A stretch of 64,000 nt of DNA from Verrucomicrobiaceae bacterium (lineage in GTDB: Bacteria; Verrucomicrobiota; Verrucomicrobiia; Verrucomicrobiales; Akkermansiaceae), in the NCBI GenBank assembly GCA_027491155.1, contig JAIXWR010000001.1:1-64000 (forward strand), read 5' to 3'. The notes under the pieces were generated by a model. It searched no databases. It worked only from the letters and a program-made list of their open reading frames with translations, and had not been told where the DNA came from. The position numbers and the translations under genes are program-made. Position 1 is the first letter of the stretch. The number at the start of each line of letters is the position of its first letter. Below are positions 1 through 10,587 of this stretch, piece after piece.

Positions 1-309
1 AACGAGGCCGCGAAAGGCGACATGGCCGCCGTTCACCGCGACCGCATCCCGCGGGAGAAGGCGCTGGAAGTGCTGGCCCGCGGCGGGAAGCTCTCCCAGG
101 CCGACTACCTCCGCTGCAAGGTCCGCTATTTCAGCGACGGCGCGGTGATCGGCGGAAAGGCCTTTGTGGAAGAAATGTTCGCCGCTTTCCGCAACCGATT
201 CGGCCCCAAACGCAAGGACGGTGCGCGGCCGCTGCGCGGGCTGGCCGGGAATTCCCCGGGCGACCGACTTTTCAATCTCCGACAGCTCCGAACCGGGGTG
301 TTCGGTTGA
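1..309 (+). CDS. REP-associated tyrosine transposase (RAYT), 3' end only
   Basis: This is the C-terminal part of a Y1-type transposase of the RAYT group; the reading frame is open at base 1, so the gene starts outside the window. The visible part carries the stretch VRYFSDGAVIGG, then FGPKRKDGARPLRG and a final LFNLRQLRTGVFG. I recognise this as the usual tail of RAYT proteins, which handle REP palindromes. The catalytic HUH and Tyr residues would lie upstream and cannot be checked, so activity is unknown. A REP-like palindrome pair lies at 12688-12749, a possible substrate. The ATG at base 22 is internal, not the start. Confidence 0.75.
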   Translation, partial: NEAAKGDMAAVHRDRIPREKALEVLARGGKLSQADYLRCKVRYFSDGAVIGGKAFVEEMFAAFRNRFGPKRKDGARPLRGLAGNSPGDRLFNLRQLRTGVFG

Positions 310-347
310 TTCCGCCATGGCACGCCTTTGACCTGACTGTCGGAAGG

Positions 348-375
348 GAAGATCGCCGGGTCACAATCGATCTTC
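348..375. repeat. Inverted repeat downstream of the RAYT gene
   Basis: Perfect 8-bp arms GAAGATCG and CGATCTTC are separated by 12 bases. There is no T-run, so it is not a standard terminator. It lies 39 bp after the transposase stop and could be a REP-like hairpin or simply a transcript-end structure. The rest of 310-442 shows nothing else I can name. Confidence 0.3.
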
Positions 376-442
376 TGGCACATTGCTGCCCATGAAAAGA
401 CACATGGGGCCGACGCAATTCAGGCAAGCAATCGTGCAAGGA

Positions 443-1372
443 CTAAGCCCCAGCCCCGATTCGCTCGCGGATCCTATCCGCAAGCCTTGCCAGTCGCGGC
501 ACCGCCACCCCGGCCGCCCGCGCCCTTCTCAACGGCTCGCCCCAGATCGCCTCGAACTCGACTTCCCGGCCTTCCACGAAGTCGATCATGCTCGACGGCC
601 GGTAGGGCCCCATCGGCCGCGTCCGTTCGACGTTCGACTCGATCAGATCGTCCCCCAGCACGAGCCCCTGTGCCCGCGCCGCGGCGATGACCTCCGCCAT
701 CAACGAGCGGATCTCCCCTTCCATCCCCGGCGTCTCTAACAGATCCTTCGTCGTCACCCCGCCCTCCGCGATCGCCAGCCCGTTGAAGGGGATGTTCCAG
801 ACCAGCTTCTTCCACTGGGTCTCGGCAAGACTCGGCGAAGCCTCGGTCGGGATCCCCGCCGCGTTGAAGCGCCGCGCGATCTCCCCCGCCCGGCCGCGGC
901 CGTCGTTCACCAACTCGCCCACGCTGATCCGTCCTCCGGCGGTGTGGCTGACCTGACCCGGCGCCACCCGATTGAGGCAGACGAAGCACATCGCCCCGAG
1001 CACCCGTTCCGCGCCGGTGATCGCCGCGATCCGCTCGCAGTTGCCCAGCCCGTTCTGCAAGGTCAGCACCTGCGTGCCCTCGTGCAGCAAGGGCGGCAGC
1101 ACCTTCTCCAGCAGCCCGTTCGCCGTCGCCTTCCACGCCACGATCACCAGGTCCACCGGCCCGATCTCCTCCGCCGAGCGAAAGGCCTTCACCTCCCGCA
1201 GATGAAGGTCACCCGCCACGCTGTCGATCCGGATGCCGTCGCGCCTGACCGCCTCGAAATCCGATCGCAGCAGGAAGCGCACGTCTTCCCCCGCCGCCGC
1301 GAGACGAGCCCCGTAGTAGAGCCCGACCGCCCCGGCACCCACCACCGCCACCGATCCGAACGTCCAGTCCAT
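443..1372 (-). CDS. panE: 2-dehydropantoate 2-reductase (ketopantoate reductase)
   Basis: Reduces 2-dehydropantoate to pantoate with NADPH in pantothenate/CoA synthesis, in the cytosol. The N-terminal dinucleotide fold is clear (VAVVGAGAVGLYYGARLAAAG, GxGxxG-type). The C-terminal helical domain has WKKLVWNIPFNGLA, containing the Lys and Asn expected in this family, and MIDFVEGREVEFEAI near the end, where family members carry a conserved E. From the ATG at 1372 the product is 309 aa, normal for PanE; an upstream in-frame ATG at 1414 would add 14 residues overlapping the eno terminator and is less likely. It is separated from eno by a terminator, so it is probably transcribed alone. Related reductases of this fold act on other oxoacids, so the substrate is inferred from family only. 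Confidence 0.85.
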   Translation of the reverse strand: MDWTFGSVAVVGAGAVGLYYGARLAAAGEDVRFLLRSDFEAVRRDGIRIDSVAGDLHLREVKAFRSAEEIGPVDLVIVAWKATANGLLEKVLPPLLHEGTQVLTLQNGLGNCERIAAITGAERVLGAMCFVCLNRVAPGQVSHTAGGRISVGELVNDGRGRAGEIARRFNAAGIPTEASPSLAETQWKKLVWNIPFNGLAIAEGGVTTKDLLETPGMEGEIRSLMAEVIAAARAQGLVLGDDLIESNVERTRPMGPYRPSSMIDFVEGREVEFEAIWGEPLRRARAAGVAVPRLARLADRIRERIGAGA

Positions 1373-1410
1373 GGCGCATTTGATAGACCGGCCCCGATCC
1401 CCGGGACAAA

Positions 1411-1438
1411 GCAAAAGCCTCCCGGTTTCCCGGGAGGC
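1411..1438 (-). terminator. Rho-independent terminator of eno
   Basis: Nine-bp stem GCCTCCCGG / CCGGGAGGC with a 4-base loop. Read on the minus strand it is followed by TTTTGCTTT. It sits 34 bp past the eno stop codon. Confidence 0.85.
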
Positions 1439-1471
1439 CCTGCATGGGACGTGTCTCGACGAAAGCGCCGC

Positions 1472-2866
<1,395 letters not shown>

Positions 2867-2868
<2 letters not shown>

Positions 2869-4702
2869 AGGGGTTCACGGGTGTGATCGAGGTGATGGTG
2901 TAGGAGTGAAGGGCTTCCGTGTTCTGGTCGCGGACCTGCACGGTCTCGCCGACCTTCTTGTTGAGAAATGCCGCGCCGAGTTCGGAGAGGTAGGAGAGTT
3001 CCTTCTTCTCGGGATTGGAATCCCAGGCACCGAGGATGGTGTAGGTCTCTTCCTGGCCGTGCTCGTTGATCAGCTTGACGATGGTGCCGATGTTCACCGC
3101 GCTGGCGTCGGCGCCCTTGAAGTCGGTGCCGCGGGCCCGCGAAATGTCGCGCTGGAGCTCGGTCTTCCGGTTGTTGAGGTACTTCTGCTGGTCCTTGGCG
3201 GACTTGTATTCGAAGTTCTCCCGAAGGTCGCCGTATTCGCGGGCGATCGAGATGTCGCGGGTGTTCTGGGGGATCCGGTTGCGGATGATGTCGTCGAGCT
3301 CCTCCTTCTTGCGCTCGAGGCTGGGCCAGGAAACGACGAGTTCTTCCTCCTTCTTCGCGTTCTGGCCGCTGACCAGCTCGCCGGTTTCCGGGCGGGCCTT
3401 GATCACGCGGGCCATCAGCGATTTGCGGTCGAGCTCGTTGAAGACCGGGCACTCCATCAGGCGGCGGCCGAAGTTGCGGGCCTCGTTGACATCCATCGAG
3501 CCGACGATGTCGCTCAACAGCGACTTGTCGTCGGAGACCAAGGTCTGCAAGCGCGTCGTCTTGCGCGGCCCGTCGGAGAGGTGGTCGGTTTCGAGCAGGT
3601 TGAGGATGCAAGCACCGACCTCGCTGCTGAAGATGCCGGAAGCGATGGTGTGGCGCTCGCGGCAAACCCAGATCAGGGCGTCGGTGCCCAGCGAGCGGCG
3701 GGCCAAGGCGGAAACGAGATGGGACTCCAGCGTGGGCATGTGCCCCTTCTCCTCGAGCAGCTTCGCGATTTCGGCCACGCCGCGGGAGCCGACCTTGTCG
3801 AAAATGAAAGTGAGCACTTCCACCCAGCGGTCACCGAAGGCGACGTGGAACTGCTCGTAGATCGCCCGCTGGCGGCCGGCGGACAGCGCCGTGAGGGCGT
3901 CGGCAAGCCGGTGCTCTTCCGCCGCGAGCACGTCGGCGAGGCGGAGCGACTCCGCCGGCAGGTCGATGTCGCGGAAAGCCTTCACCAGTTCGTCGCGGGC
4001 GGACAGCAACTCGATCGCCGGCCCGAGCTGGATGCGGATGCTCTTGCTGGCGGACTCGTTGATCCCGGCGAGCAGGCGTTGCAAGGCGGGCGGGTCTTCC
4101 TTGAAGAGGGCGAGGTCGAGGGTGATCGCCTCGAGCGCCTTCGACATCGTCTTCAAGTCGCGCGCCTGTTCGAAATCGGAGACCAGCGCCTCGGCCGGGC
4201 TCATGTCGCCGGAGCGCAAGGAAAGCGGTTCGGTGCGGCGGGCGGGCACGATCACCCGCTTGCTTTCGCGGAGGGAGCGCTTGGTGGCGTCCCACCACTT
4301 GCGGAAGTCGTCGGCCGGCACCACCGCGCCGGCGAGTTCGCGCTCCAGGGCATCGACCGACATCGTGCCGCCGTGGCTTTCCAAAAGGTGGATCACCAGA
4401 CCGACCGAGTCGGATTTGGCGAGCGCGCGGAGTTCCTCGAGCTGCTCGACCTTCTTGGCGCGGAAGTCGCCGGGATCGAGCGGTTCGGTGCGCTGCAGGG
4501 CGAACTGCAGGTCCATGACCTGGCCGCTGCTTTGTTCGAAATCGATGGTGACCTTCTTGGCCGAAAGATCCCAGTCGACCACCTTGCCCGCTCCCCAAGC
4601 CTTGTGAAGACAGAATTTGCCGGGGGAGAGCTGGTCGAGACGCCCCGCGACGGCTTGATTGATTCTTCCGGCTTCGAGCAGTTTCGCCAAATCGGGATGC
4701 AT
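2867..4702 (-). CDS. greA: GreA/GreB-type transcription elongation factor with long N-terminal extension
   Basis: The C-terminal ~160 of 611 residues are GreA-like: a coiled coil containing GDLRENFEYKSAKDQQ (residues 491-506), whose D492 and E495 match the two acidic tip residues that stimulate RNA cleavage in the RNA-polymerase secondary channel, then an FKBP-like domain. Canonical GreA is about 158 aa, so about 450 residues are extra. The extension starts with a small beta-rich segment (HKAWGAGKVVDWD...VTIDFEQSSGQVMDLQFALQRTEPL, about 33-75) resembling a CarD/Tudor-type module, followed by a long helical region with no motif I recognise. The start ATG at 4702 lies 62 bp from the PDZ gene on the same strand. 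The symbol is by domain, not proven orthology. Confidence 0.85.
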
Positions 4703-4764
4703 GTCCGGGAAAAATGGGAAGCGTCACCGGAAAACGCAAGACCCATCCCGGCCATTTCGCGGCC

Positions 4765-5529
4765 TCACTCGGCGGGTGGAGCCGGCACCGTGACCCGCGC
4801 CCTCGGAGCGCGGGGCGAGAGGTTGCCCTTGATGGCATGGTCGAGCGCCCGCTCCAGGGCACCAACCCGGGGTTTCCACGGATCGGGGACCAGCGAGACG
4901 CCCTGCGGGTCCGCGGCCGGGCCCTCGTAAAGCACGGCGCCATCGCTCGAGCTGATTTTCACCACCGCCAACCCGTCGACCAGCGAGAGCACCGCCTTGC
5001 CGTCCGCCGCCTCGATTTCCGCGCTGCGTTCGGCGGGTTTGATCACTTTCATCGGCAGGTTCGGCAGGGCATCCGGAAGCACCGACGAATCCAGCGGCGG
5101 CAGTTTCCCGAGCAGGCGCTCCTCGGGCATCCGGGCCAGAACCACCGGCACGCTCAGCGATTCGCCGGAGCGGTAGATCCCGAGGGTGACCTTGTCCCCG
5201 GCCTCGTGGAGGCAAAGGAGGGCGAACAACTGCGCCTCGTTGGCCACCCACTGGTCGCCGAGTTTCCAGAACACGTCGTACGGCTTCACGCCCGCCGCCG
5301 CAGCCGGGCTGCCGGGTTCCACCGAGGTCACCACGAAGCCGAAGCCCGCGGGGATGTCCTTGGCATGGGCGCGCAGCGAGTCTTCCAAGCGGGCGACGCT
5401 GAGCCCGAGCCAAGGCGATTTCCCGGAGTCCCGGATCACCTGGCCCGACGGCGCCCCGTCTTGGCGGGGCGGCTCTTCCGCGAACGAAAGTCCGGCAAGC
5501 GGGATCAGCAGCAGGGCGAAAATCTTCAT
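4765..5529 (-). CDS. Secreted PDZ-domain protein
   Basis: 254 aa with a signal peptide (MKIFALLLIPLAGLSFAEE). Residues about 40-115 form a PDZ domain: SPWLGLSVARLEDSL, then GFGFVVTSVEPGSPAAAAGVKPYDVFWKLGDQWV. No protease triad is present, so it is a peptide-binding or scaffolding protein of the envelope rather than a full HtrA protease. It is the last gene of a likely operon, sigma factor, anti-sigma protein, this gene, with 5 bp between it and the anti-sigma stop. An envelope-stress role parallel to PDZ proteins in sigma-E circuits is possible but is inference. Confidence 0.6.
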   Translation of the reverse strand: MKIFALLLIPLAGLSFAEEPPRQDGAPSGQVIRDSGKSPWLGLSVARLEDSLRAHAKDIPAGFGFVVTSVEPGSPAAAAGVKPYDVFWKLGDQWVANEAQLFALLCLHEAGDKVTLGIYRSGESLSVPVVLARMPEERLLGKLPPLDSSVLPDALPNLPMKVIKPAERSAEIEAADGKAVLSLVDGLAVVKISSSDGAVLYEGPAADPQGVSLVPDPWKPRVGALERALDHAIKGNLSPRAPRARVTVPAPPAE

Positions 5530-5534
5530 GGCTC

Positions 5535-6005
5535 TCAGAATGCGGTGACGGGCATCAGGATCACTTCCTCCCGCGGGCGGGAGACCGTGACCTCGTAGCC
5601 GGTTTCGACGTCGCGGACGCGGTCTTCATCGATCACCCGGACCCGCCAGGCGCGGTGGGCGACCCCGTCGGTTTCTGACAGCCAGCCTTCCGGCTCCGCG
5701 TCCTCCACCCGTTCGGTCTGGCGGATCAGCACGATCCCGCTTCCCGCGGCATCCTCTCCCGCCAGCGGACCGGAGGCAGGAGGAACCGGAGCCGGCGACG
5801 GCCAATTGAGGGCAACCACCACCGCGGCGGCGGCAGCTGCAATCCCGCCGGCCCAGGACAGGCCGGACCGTCGCGGAGGAACGGCCGCTTGCTCCGTGCC
5901 GGCCAGGCCGTCGATCAAGTCGTCGAGCGAGCGCTTGCCCTGCTCGCTCAAGGCGGCGGGCATCAGGCGGGCCAGGGTTTTCTCGATTTCTTCAGGCGAT
6001 TCCAT
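5535..6005 (-). CDS. Putative membrane anti-sigma protein
   Basis: 156 aa with one membrane segment (about 48-68, SWAGGIAAAAAAVVVALNW). A short cytoplasmic N-terminus of about 45 residues has the size of an anti-sigma domain, and the periplasmic C-terminal part is about 85 residues. It overlaps the end of the upstream ECF sigma gene by 14 bp, the typical arrangement of translationally coupled sigma/anti-sigma pairs. There is no zinc-binding HxxxCxxC motif. The function rests on topology and context only. Confidence 0.55.
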   Translation of the reverse strand: MESPEEIEKTLARLMPAALSEQGKRSLDDLIDGLAGTEQAAVPPRRSGLSWAGGIAAAAAAVVVALNWPSPAPVPPASGPLAGEDAAGSGIVLIRQTERVEDAEPEGWLSETDGVAHRAWRVRVIDEDRVRDVETGYEVTVSRPREEVILMPVTAF

Positions 6006-6522
6006 GGCGTTCTTCCTTCAGGCGGCGCATGTCCTGCGCCAGTTGTTCGAGGGCGTAACGGTAGCGGGACGCGGCGGTGTTCTGGGAGATGGCAAGCACC
6101 TCCGAGATCTCGGCGAAGGTGAGCCCGCCCCAGATTTTCATCGTGACCACCTCGCGCAGCTTGGGGCTCAGGCGCTGGACCGCCTCGCGCAGTTGCAGGG
6201 CGTCCTCGTCTTCCTCCACCGAGGGATCCAGCCAGACGTCGGTGAAGTCGTTGAGGTAAATGATCGACTCCTCGCGCTTGCGGCGGCGGCTTTCGGAGCG
6301 GTGGAGGTTCAAGCCGCAAAAGCGGATGGTCGAGAACGCCAGCGGAAGGTCCGGCACATGGCCGCCCTTGTCCTGCTGGTAGTTCCAGAGCCTCAGCACC
6401 GCCTCCTGCACCAGGTCCTCGGCATCGTGCCGGCCCGGTGCCCAGCCCCGGGCGAACAGGAGCAGGCGCGGGCCGAATTCGGCCAGCCACGCTTTCCAGT
6501 TCGCGGATGCGGAGACTTCCAT
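5992..6522 (-). CDS. ECF-type RNA polymerase sigma factor
   Basis: Region 2 is seen in RLLLFARGWAPGRHDAEDLVQEAVLRLWNYQQ and region 4 in LSPKLREVVTMKIWGGLTFAEISEVLAISQNTAASRYRYALEQLA, a clear helix-turn-helix. The ATG at 6522 gives 176 aa, a normal ECF size; an upstream in-frame ATG would add 34 basic residues with no family match. The 3' end overlaps the anti-sigma gene. It is divergent from livJ with 189 bp between them, but there is no reason to think it controls the liv operon. Confidence 0.88.
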   Translation of the reverse strand: MEVSASANWKAWLAEFGPRLLLFARGWAPGRHDAEDLVQEAVLRLWNYQQDKGGHVPDLPLAFSTIRFCGLNLHRSESRRRKREESIIYLNDFTDVWLDPSVEEDEDALQLREAVQRLSPKLREVVTMKIWGGLTFAEISEVLAISQNTAASRYRYALEQLAQDMRRLKEERHGIA

Positions 6523-6711
6523 CTGCCTGCAAAATGCCCCCGCCCCGCCGCTTTGTCTGCAAAATCTTCCGCGAAACGGGGCGCGGCAGGCCACCCGACG
6601 CCCCCGGCGCTTCCCGGCAGCCACGCCGGGGCACGCCTCCTGCTTTGCGGTTGCGCTCTCGCGGCCGGCTTCCTAGCGTTCGCTCCGGTTATCCGAACCG
6701 TCCTTTTCCCC

Positions 6712-7839
6712 ATGAAAATCCGCCATTTCGTCCTCCCCGCCCTAGCCGCCGCCCTCGGCCTCGCCTCCTGCAAAAAGGGCGACGACAGCACGATCAACAT
6801 CGGCGAGGTGGCCGCCCTGACCGGGGGAACCGCGACCTTCGGCCAGTCGTCCCACAACGGCACCCAGATGGCGGTCGACGAGATCAACGCCGCCGGCGGC
6901 CTGCTCGGCAAGCAGATCAAGCTGATCACCGAGGACGACCAGTCCAAGCAGGGCGAGGCCGGCATCGTCGCGAAAAAGCTGATCTCCCGCTCGAAGGTCA
7001 GCGCCCTGCTCGGCGAGGTCGCTTCCGGCCGTTCGCTCGAAATGGCCCCGATCGCCCAGGCCGCCGGGGTGCCGATGATTTCCCCCGCCTCGACCAACCC
7101 GAAGGTGACCGAGGCCGGCGACTACGTCTTCCGCATCTGCTTCATCGATCCCTTCCAGGGCACCGTGATGTCCAAGTTCGCGCTCTCCAAGGGCTGGAAG
7201 AAGGTCGCCATCCTGACCGACTCGAAACAGGACTACAGCGTCGGCCTGACCGAGTTCTTCAAGAAGCACTTCACCGCCAACGGCGGCACCATCACCGGCG
7301 AGCAGAGCTACGGCTCCGGCGACAAGGACTTCAAGGCCCAGCTCACCGCGATCAAGGCCGGCGCGCCCGACGCGATCTTCGCCTCCGGCTACTACAACGA
7401 GGTCGCCCTGATCGCCGTCCAGGCCCGCGAGCTCGGCATCACCGTCCCGCTCCTCGGCGGCGACGGCTGGGACTCGCCCTCGCTGATCGAAGTCGGCGGC
7501 AAGGCGATGGAAGGCTGCTACTTCTCCAACCATTTCTCCAACGAGGACACCTCGCCCGCCATCCAGGAGTTCGTGAAGAAATACGAGGCCAAACACGGCG
7601 CCAAGCCGGACGCGATGGCCGCCCTCGGCTACGATTCCGCGATGATCCTCTTCGACGCGATCAAGCGCGCCGGCACCGTCGAGGGCAAGGCCCTGCGCGA
7701 CGCGATCGCCGCCACCAAGGACTTCCCCGGCATCACCGGCAAGATCACGCTCGACGAGAATCGCAACGCCAACAAACCGGCGGTCATCCTCACGATCAAG
7801 GACGGCAAGGTGGTTTACACGGAGACGATCGCCCCCTGA
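6712..7839 (+). CDS. livJ: Branched-chain amino-acid ABC transporter, substrate-binding lipoprotein
   Basis: Periplasmic type I binding protein that delivers Leu/Ile/Val or related amino acids to LivHM. The 375-aa product starts at the ATG at 6712 and has a lipoprotein signal with lipobox LASC. Mature domain hallmarks are INIGEVAALTGGTATFGQS, VDEINAAGGLLGKQIKLI and VPMISPASTNPKVTEAGDYVFRICF. It is the first gene of livJ-livH-livM-livG-(insert)-livF. Long open frames upstream of the ATG overlap the divergent sigma gene and are not coding. Substrate specificity within the family (amino acids, urea, amides) cannot be fixed from sequence alone. Confidence 0.9.
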   Translation: MKIRHFVLPALAAALGLASCKKGDDSTINIGEVAALTGGTATFGQSSHNGTQMAVDEINAAGGLLGKQIKLITEDDQSKQGEAGIVAKKLISRSKVSALLGEVASGRSLEMAPIAQAAGVPMISPASTNPKVTEAGDYVFRICFIDPFQGTVMSKFALSKGWKKVAILTDSKQDYSVGLTEFFKKHFTANGGTITGEQSYGSGDKDFKAQLTAIKAGAPDAIFASGYYNEVALIAVQARELGITVPLLGGDGWDSPSLIEVGGKAMEGCYFSNHFSNEDTSPAIQEFVKKYEAKHGAKPDAMAALGYDSAMILFDAIKRAGTVEGKALRDAIAATKDFPGITGKITLDENRNANKPAVILTIKDGKVVYTETIAP

Positions 7840-7881
7840 TCCGCCCCCGGACCGGCAACCTCCAACCCCGCCCGCACCTCC

Positions 7882-8805
7882 TTGGAGCAGTTCCTTCAGC
7901 AACTCCTCAACGGCCTGTTCCAAGGCTCCATCTACGCCCTCATCGCGCTGGGCTACACGATGGTTTACGGGGTGCTGCGCTTCATCAATTTCGCCCACGG
8001 TGATGTCTTCATGCTGGGCGCCTTCACCGCGCTCGGCCTCCACAAGGCCTTCGGGCCCGCGCTGGCTTCGATGCCCTGGCCGGTCTCGCTGATCCTGATC
8101 CTTCTCGCCTCGATGGCCATCTGCGGCGCGCTCGGCATCATTATCGAGCTGCTCGCCTACCGCCCGCTGCGCAACCGCCCGCGGCTGAACGTGCTGATCA
8201 CCGCCATCGGCGTCTCGCTGTTCATCGAATACACCGCCCAGCTTTTCTTCGGTGCCACCCAGCGCCCCTTCCCCGAGCTGATTCCCCGCACGCCCGTCGC
8301 CAGCACCGGCGGACTGACCATCTCGGTCGCCCAGGTCATCGTGCTCGCCACCACGATCACGCTGCTGATCGGCCTGCGGATCGTCGTGATGAAAACCCGG
8401 ATGGGCCTCGCGATGCGCGCGCTTTCGCTGAATCCCACCGCCTCGACCCTGATGGGCGTGAACAACAGCGTGGTGATCTCCTTCACCTTCGGCCTCGGCT
8501 CCGCCCTCGCCGCGGCCGGCGGCATCCTCTACGCCTCGCTCTACCCGAGCATCGAGCCCTTCATGGGCATCCAGCCCGGCCTCAAGGCCTTCGTCGCCGC
8601 GGTGCTCGGCGGCATCGGCAACATCCCCGGCGCGGCCCTCGGCGGGCTGATCATCGGCATCACCGAGACCCTGGTGAAAGGCTACGGCCAGCACTTCGGC
8701 ATCCCGTCCGGCTACTCGGAAGCCGTCGCCTTCGTCATCCTCATCCTGATCCTCGTCTTCAAACCCTCCGGCATCCTCGGCAAGACCGAGCGCGAGAAAG
8801 TGTAA
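7882..8805 (+). CDS. livH: Branched-chain amino-acid ABC transporter permease LivH
   Basis: 307-aa inner-membrane permease with about eight hydrophobic segments. The start MEQFLQQLLNGLFQGSIYALIALGYTMVYGVLRFINFAHGD is typical of LivH. The first codon is TTG at 7882, and no nearer ATG or GTG fits the conserved N-terminus. The conserved cytoplasmic loop with GGIGNIPGAALGG is present near the C-terminus. It is 42 bp after livJ and 7 bp before livM. Confidence 0.93.
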   Translation: MEQFLQQLLNGLFQGSIYALIALGYTMVYGVLRFINFAHGDVFMLGAFTALGLHKAFGPALASMPWPVSLILILLASMAICGALGIIIELLAYRPLRNRPRLNVLITAIGVSLFIEYTAQLFFGATQRPFPELIPRTPVASTGGLTISVAQVIVLATTITLLIGLRIVVMKTRMGLAMRALSLNPTASTLMGVNNSVVISFTFGLGSALAAAGGILYASLYPSIEPFMGIQPGLKAFVAAVLGGIGNIPGAALGGLIIGITETLVKGYGQHFGIPSGYSEAVAFVILILILVFKPSGILGKTEREKV

Positions 8806-8812
8806 GCCCCGC

Positions 8813-9778
8813 ATGAAGCGTTACGCCCCGCAGATCGCGCTCATCGCCGTCCTCGCCGTCAGCCTGGGGATCTCGATGATGTCGAGCCAGCTCGATGCCT
8901 ACTACCTCGACATCGCGCTCAACGTCGGCATCAACATCATCCTCGCCGTCAGCCTGAACCTGGTGAACGGCCATACCGGCCAGTTCTCGCTCGGCCACGC
9001 CGCCTTCATGGCCGTCGGGGCCTACGGCGCGTCGATCTTCACCCTCGAGGCCGCCGACCAGCTCATCCCCATGCTCGGCGGGCCAAGCACCTTCGCCACC
9101 GGCGTCGCCTTCCTCATCGCGCTGCTCATCGGCGGCCTCTGCGCCGCGTTCTGCGGCTGGCTTGTCGGCATGCCCTCGCTGCGCCTGCGCGGCGACTACC
9201 TCGCGATCGTCACCCTCGGCTTCAACGAGATCGTCCGCGTGATCCTCCAGAACACCAGCGGCGACGGCCCCTTCGGCGGTCCGCTCGGACTGAAAGGCAT
9301 ACCGGCCCACACCTCGTTCTTCTGGGTCTTCGCCATCGCCGCCCTCTGCGTTTACGGCGTCGCCTCGATGGTCAACTCGACCTACGGCCGCGGCTTCCTC
9401 GCGGTGCGGGACGACGAAATCGCCGCCGGCTCGATGGGCATCAACACGACCCGCTACAAGGTCACCGCCTTCGTCACCGGCTCCTTCTTCGCCGGTCTCG
9501 CGGGTGGCCTTTACGCCCACCTCCGCACCACCATCTCGCCGGAGGGCTTCAATTTCCTGAAGTCCTTCGACATCGTGGTGATCGTCATCCTCGGCGGCAT
9601 GGGCAGCACCGCCGGCGTGGTCCTCGCCGCGATCGTGCTGACGGTGCTCAACGAGTTTCTCCGCGACTTCGAGCAGTACCGGATGATCGTTTTCTCCCTG
9701 CTGCTCATCGTCATGATGATCGTCCGCCCGCAGGGCCTCCTGCCCTCCCTCCCCTTCCTCAAGCGGAAAAAAGCATGA
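8813..9778 (+). CDS. livM: Branched-chain amino-acid ABC transporter permease LivM
   Basis: 321-aa permease partner of LivH, with about eight membrane segments. Family marks are SLNLVNGHTGQFSLGHAAFMAVGAY, LRLRGDYLAIVTLGFNEIVRV and ILGGMGSTAGVVLAA. The stop overlaps the livG start (ATGA), so translation of the two is coupled. Confidence 0.93.
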   Translation: MKRYAPQIALIAVLAVSLGISMMSSQLDAYYLDIALNVGINIILAVSLNLVNGHTGQFSLGHAAFMAVGAYGASIFTLEAADQLIPMLGGPSTFATGVAFLIALLIGGLCAAFCGWLVGMPSLRLRGDYLAIVTLGFNEIVRVILQNTSGDGPFGGPLGLKGIPAHTSFFWVFAIAALCVYGVASMVNSTYGRGFLAVRDDEIAAGSMGINTTRYKVTAFVTGSFFAGLAGGLYAHLRTTISPEGFNFLKSFDIVVIVILGGMGSTAGVVLAAIVLTVLNEFLRDFEQYRMIVFSLLLIVMMIVRPQGLLPSLPFLKRKKA

Positions 9779-10545
9779 GCACCGGCCTCGAACTCCAGGA
9801 CGTGACGATCCAGTTCGGCGGCTTGAAGGCCGTGTCGGACCTGGGCTTCCACGTCGCCCCCGGCGAACTCGTCGGGCTGATCGGCCCCAACGGCGCGGGC
9901 AAGACCACCGTCTTCAACCTGATCACCGGCGTCTACACCCCGACCGCCGGACGCATCCATTTCGAAGGAAAACCAGTCCCCGGCCGCAAGCCGCACGAGA
10001 TCACCCGCATGGGGATCGCGCGGACCTTCCAGAACATCCGCCTGTTCTCATCGCTGTCGGTTTTCGACAACGTCCGCGCCGCGATGATGATGCACCTGAA
10101 GCACGGCATCCTCCACTCGCTGACCCGCGGCCCGGCCTTCCAGGAGGAGGAGCAATCCATGGAAGCCCGGGCGCTCGAACTGCTCGACATCTTCGGCCTG
10201 GCCGATGCCCGCGACCAGGATGCCAAGAGCCTGAACTATGGCGACCAGCGCCGCCTCGAGATCGTCCGCGCCCTCGCCACCCAACCGAAGCTCCTGCTCC
10301 TCGACGAACCCGCCGCCGGCATGAACCCGGCGGAAAAAGACGACCTGATGAAGCTCATCCGTTTCATCAAGGACCGCTACCAGCTCGCCGTGCTGCTGGT
10401 GGAGCACGACATGAAGGTCGTCATGGGCATCTGCGAGCGGATCGCGGTGATCGAATACGGCGTGAAGATCGCCGAAGGCACGCCGAAGGAGATCCAATGC
10501 CATCCGAAGGTGATCGAGGCCTACCTTGGGGTTTCGGCGGAGTAG
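9775..10545 (+). CDS. livG: Branched-chain amino-acid ABC transporter ATP-binding protein LivG
   Basis: 256-aa ATPase. Walker A is GPNGAGKTT, the Q-loop region is MGIARTFQNIRLF, the signature is LNYGDQRRLEIVRAL, Walker B is LLLLDEPAAGMNP and the switch His is in LLVEHDMKVVMG. It begins inside the livM stop codon. In most genomes livF follows directly; here 447 bp with a four-helix-bundle gene and two repeat tracts intervene. Confidence 0.95.
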   Translation: MSTGLELQDVTIQFGGLKAVSDLGFHVAPGELVGLIGPNGAGKTTVFNLITGVYTPTAGRIHFEGKPVPGRKPHEITRMGIARTFQNIRLFSSLSVFDNVRAAMMMHLKHGILHSLTRGPAFQEEEQSMEARALELLDIFGLADARDQDAKSLNYGDQRRLEIVRALATQPKLLLLDEPAAGMNPAEKDDLMKLIRFIKDRYQLAVLLVEHDMKVVMGICERIAVIEYGVKIAEGTPKEIQCHPKVIEAYLGVSAE

Positions 10546-10573
10546 TTGAGAGTCGATGGTGGATGGTTGATAG
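10546..10573 (+). repeat. Degenerate heptamer tract, left end of the four-helix-bundle cassette
   Basis: Starts at the base after the livG stop codon. Units are TTGAGAG, TCGATGG, TGGATGG and TTGATAG. Its last 18 bases are the exact reverse complement of the first 18 bases (CTATCAACCATCCACCAT) of the tract at 10957-10991, so the two form inverted termini about 400 bp apart. Confidence 0.85.
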
Positions 10574-10587
10574 AAAGAGAAACAGCC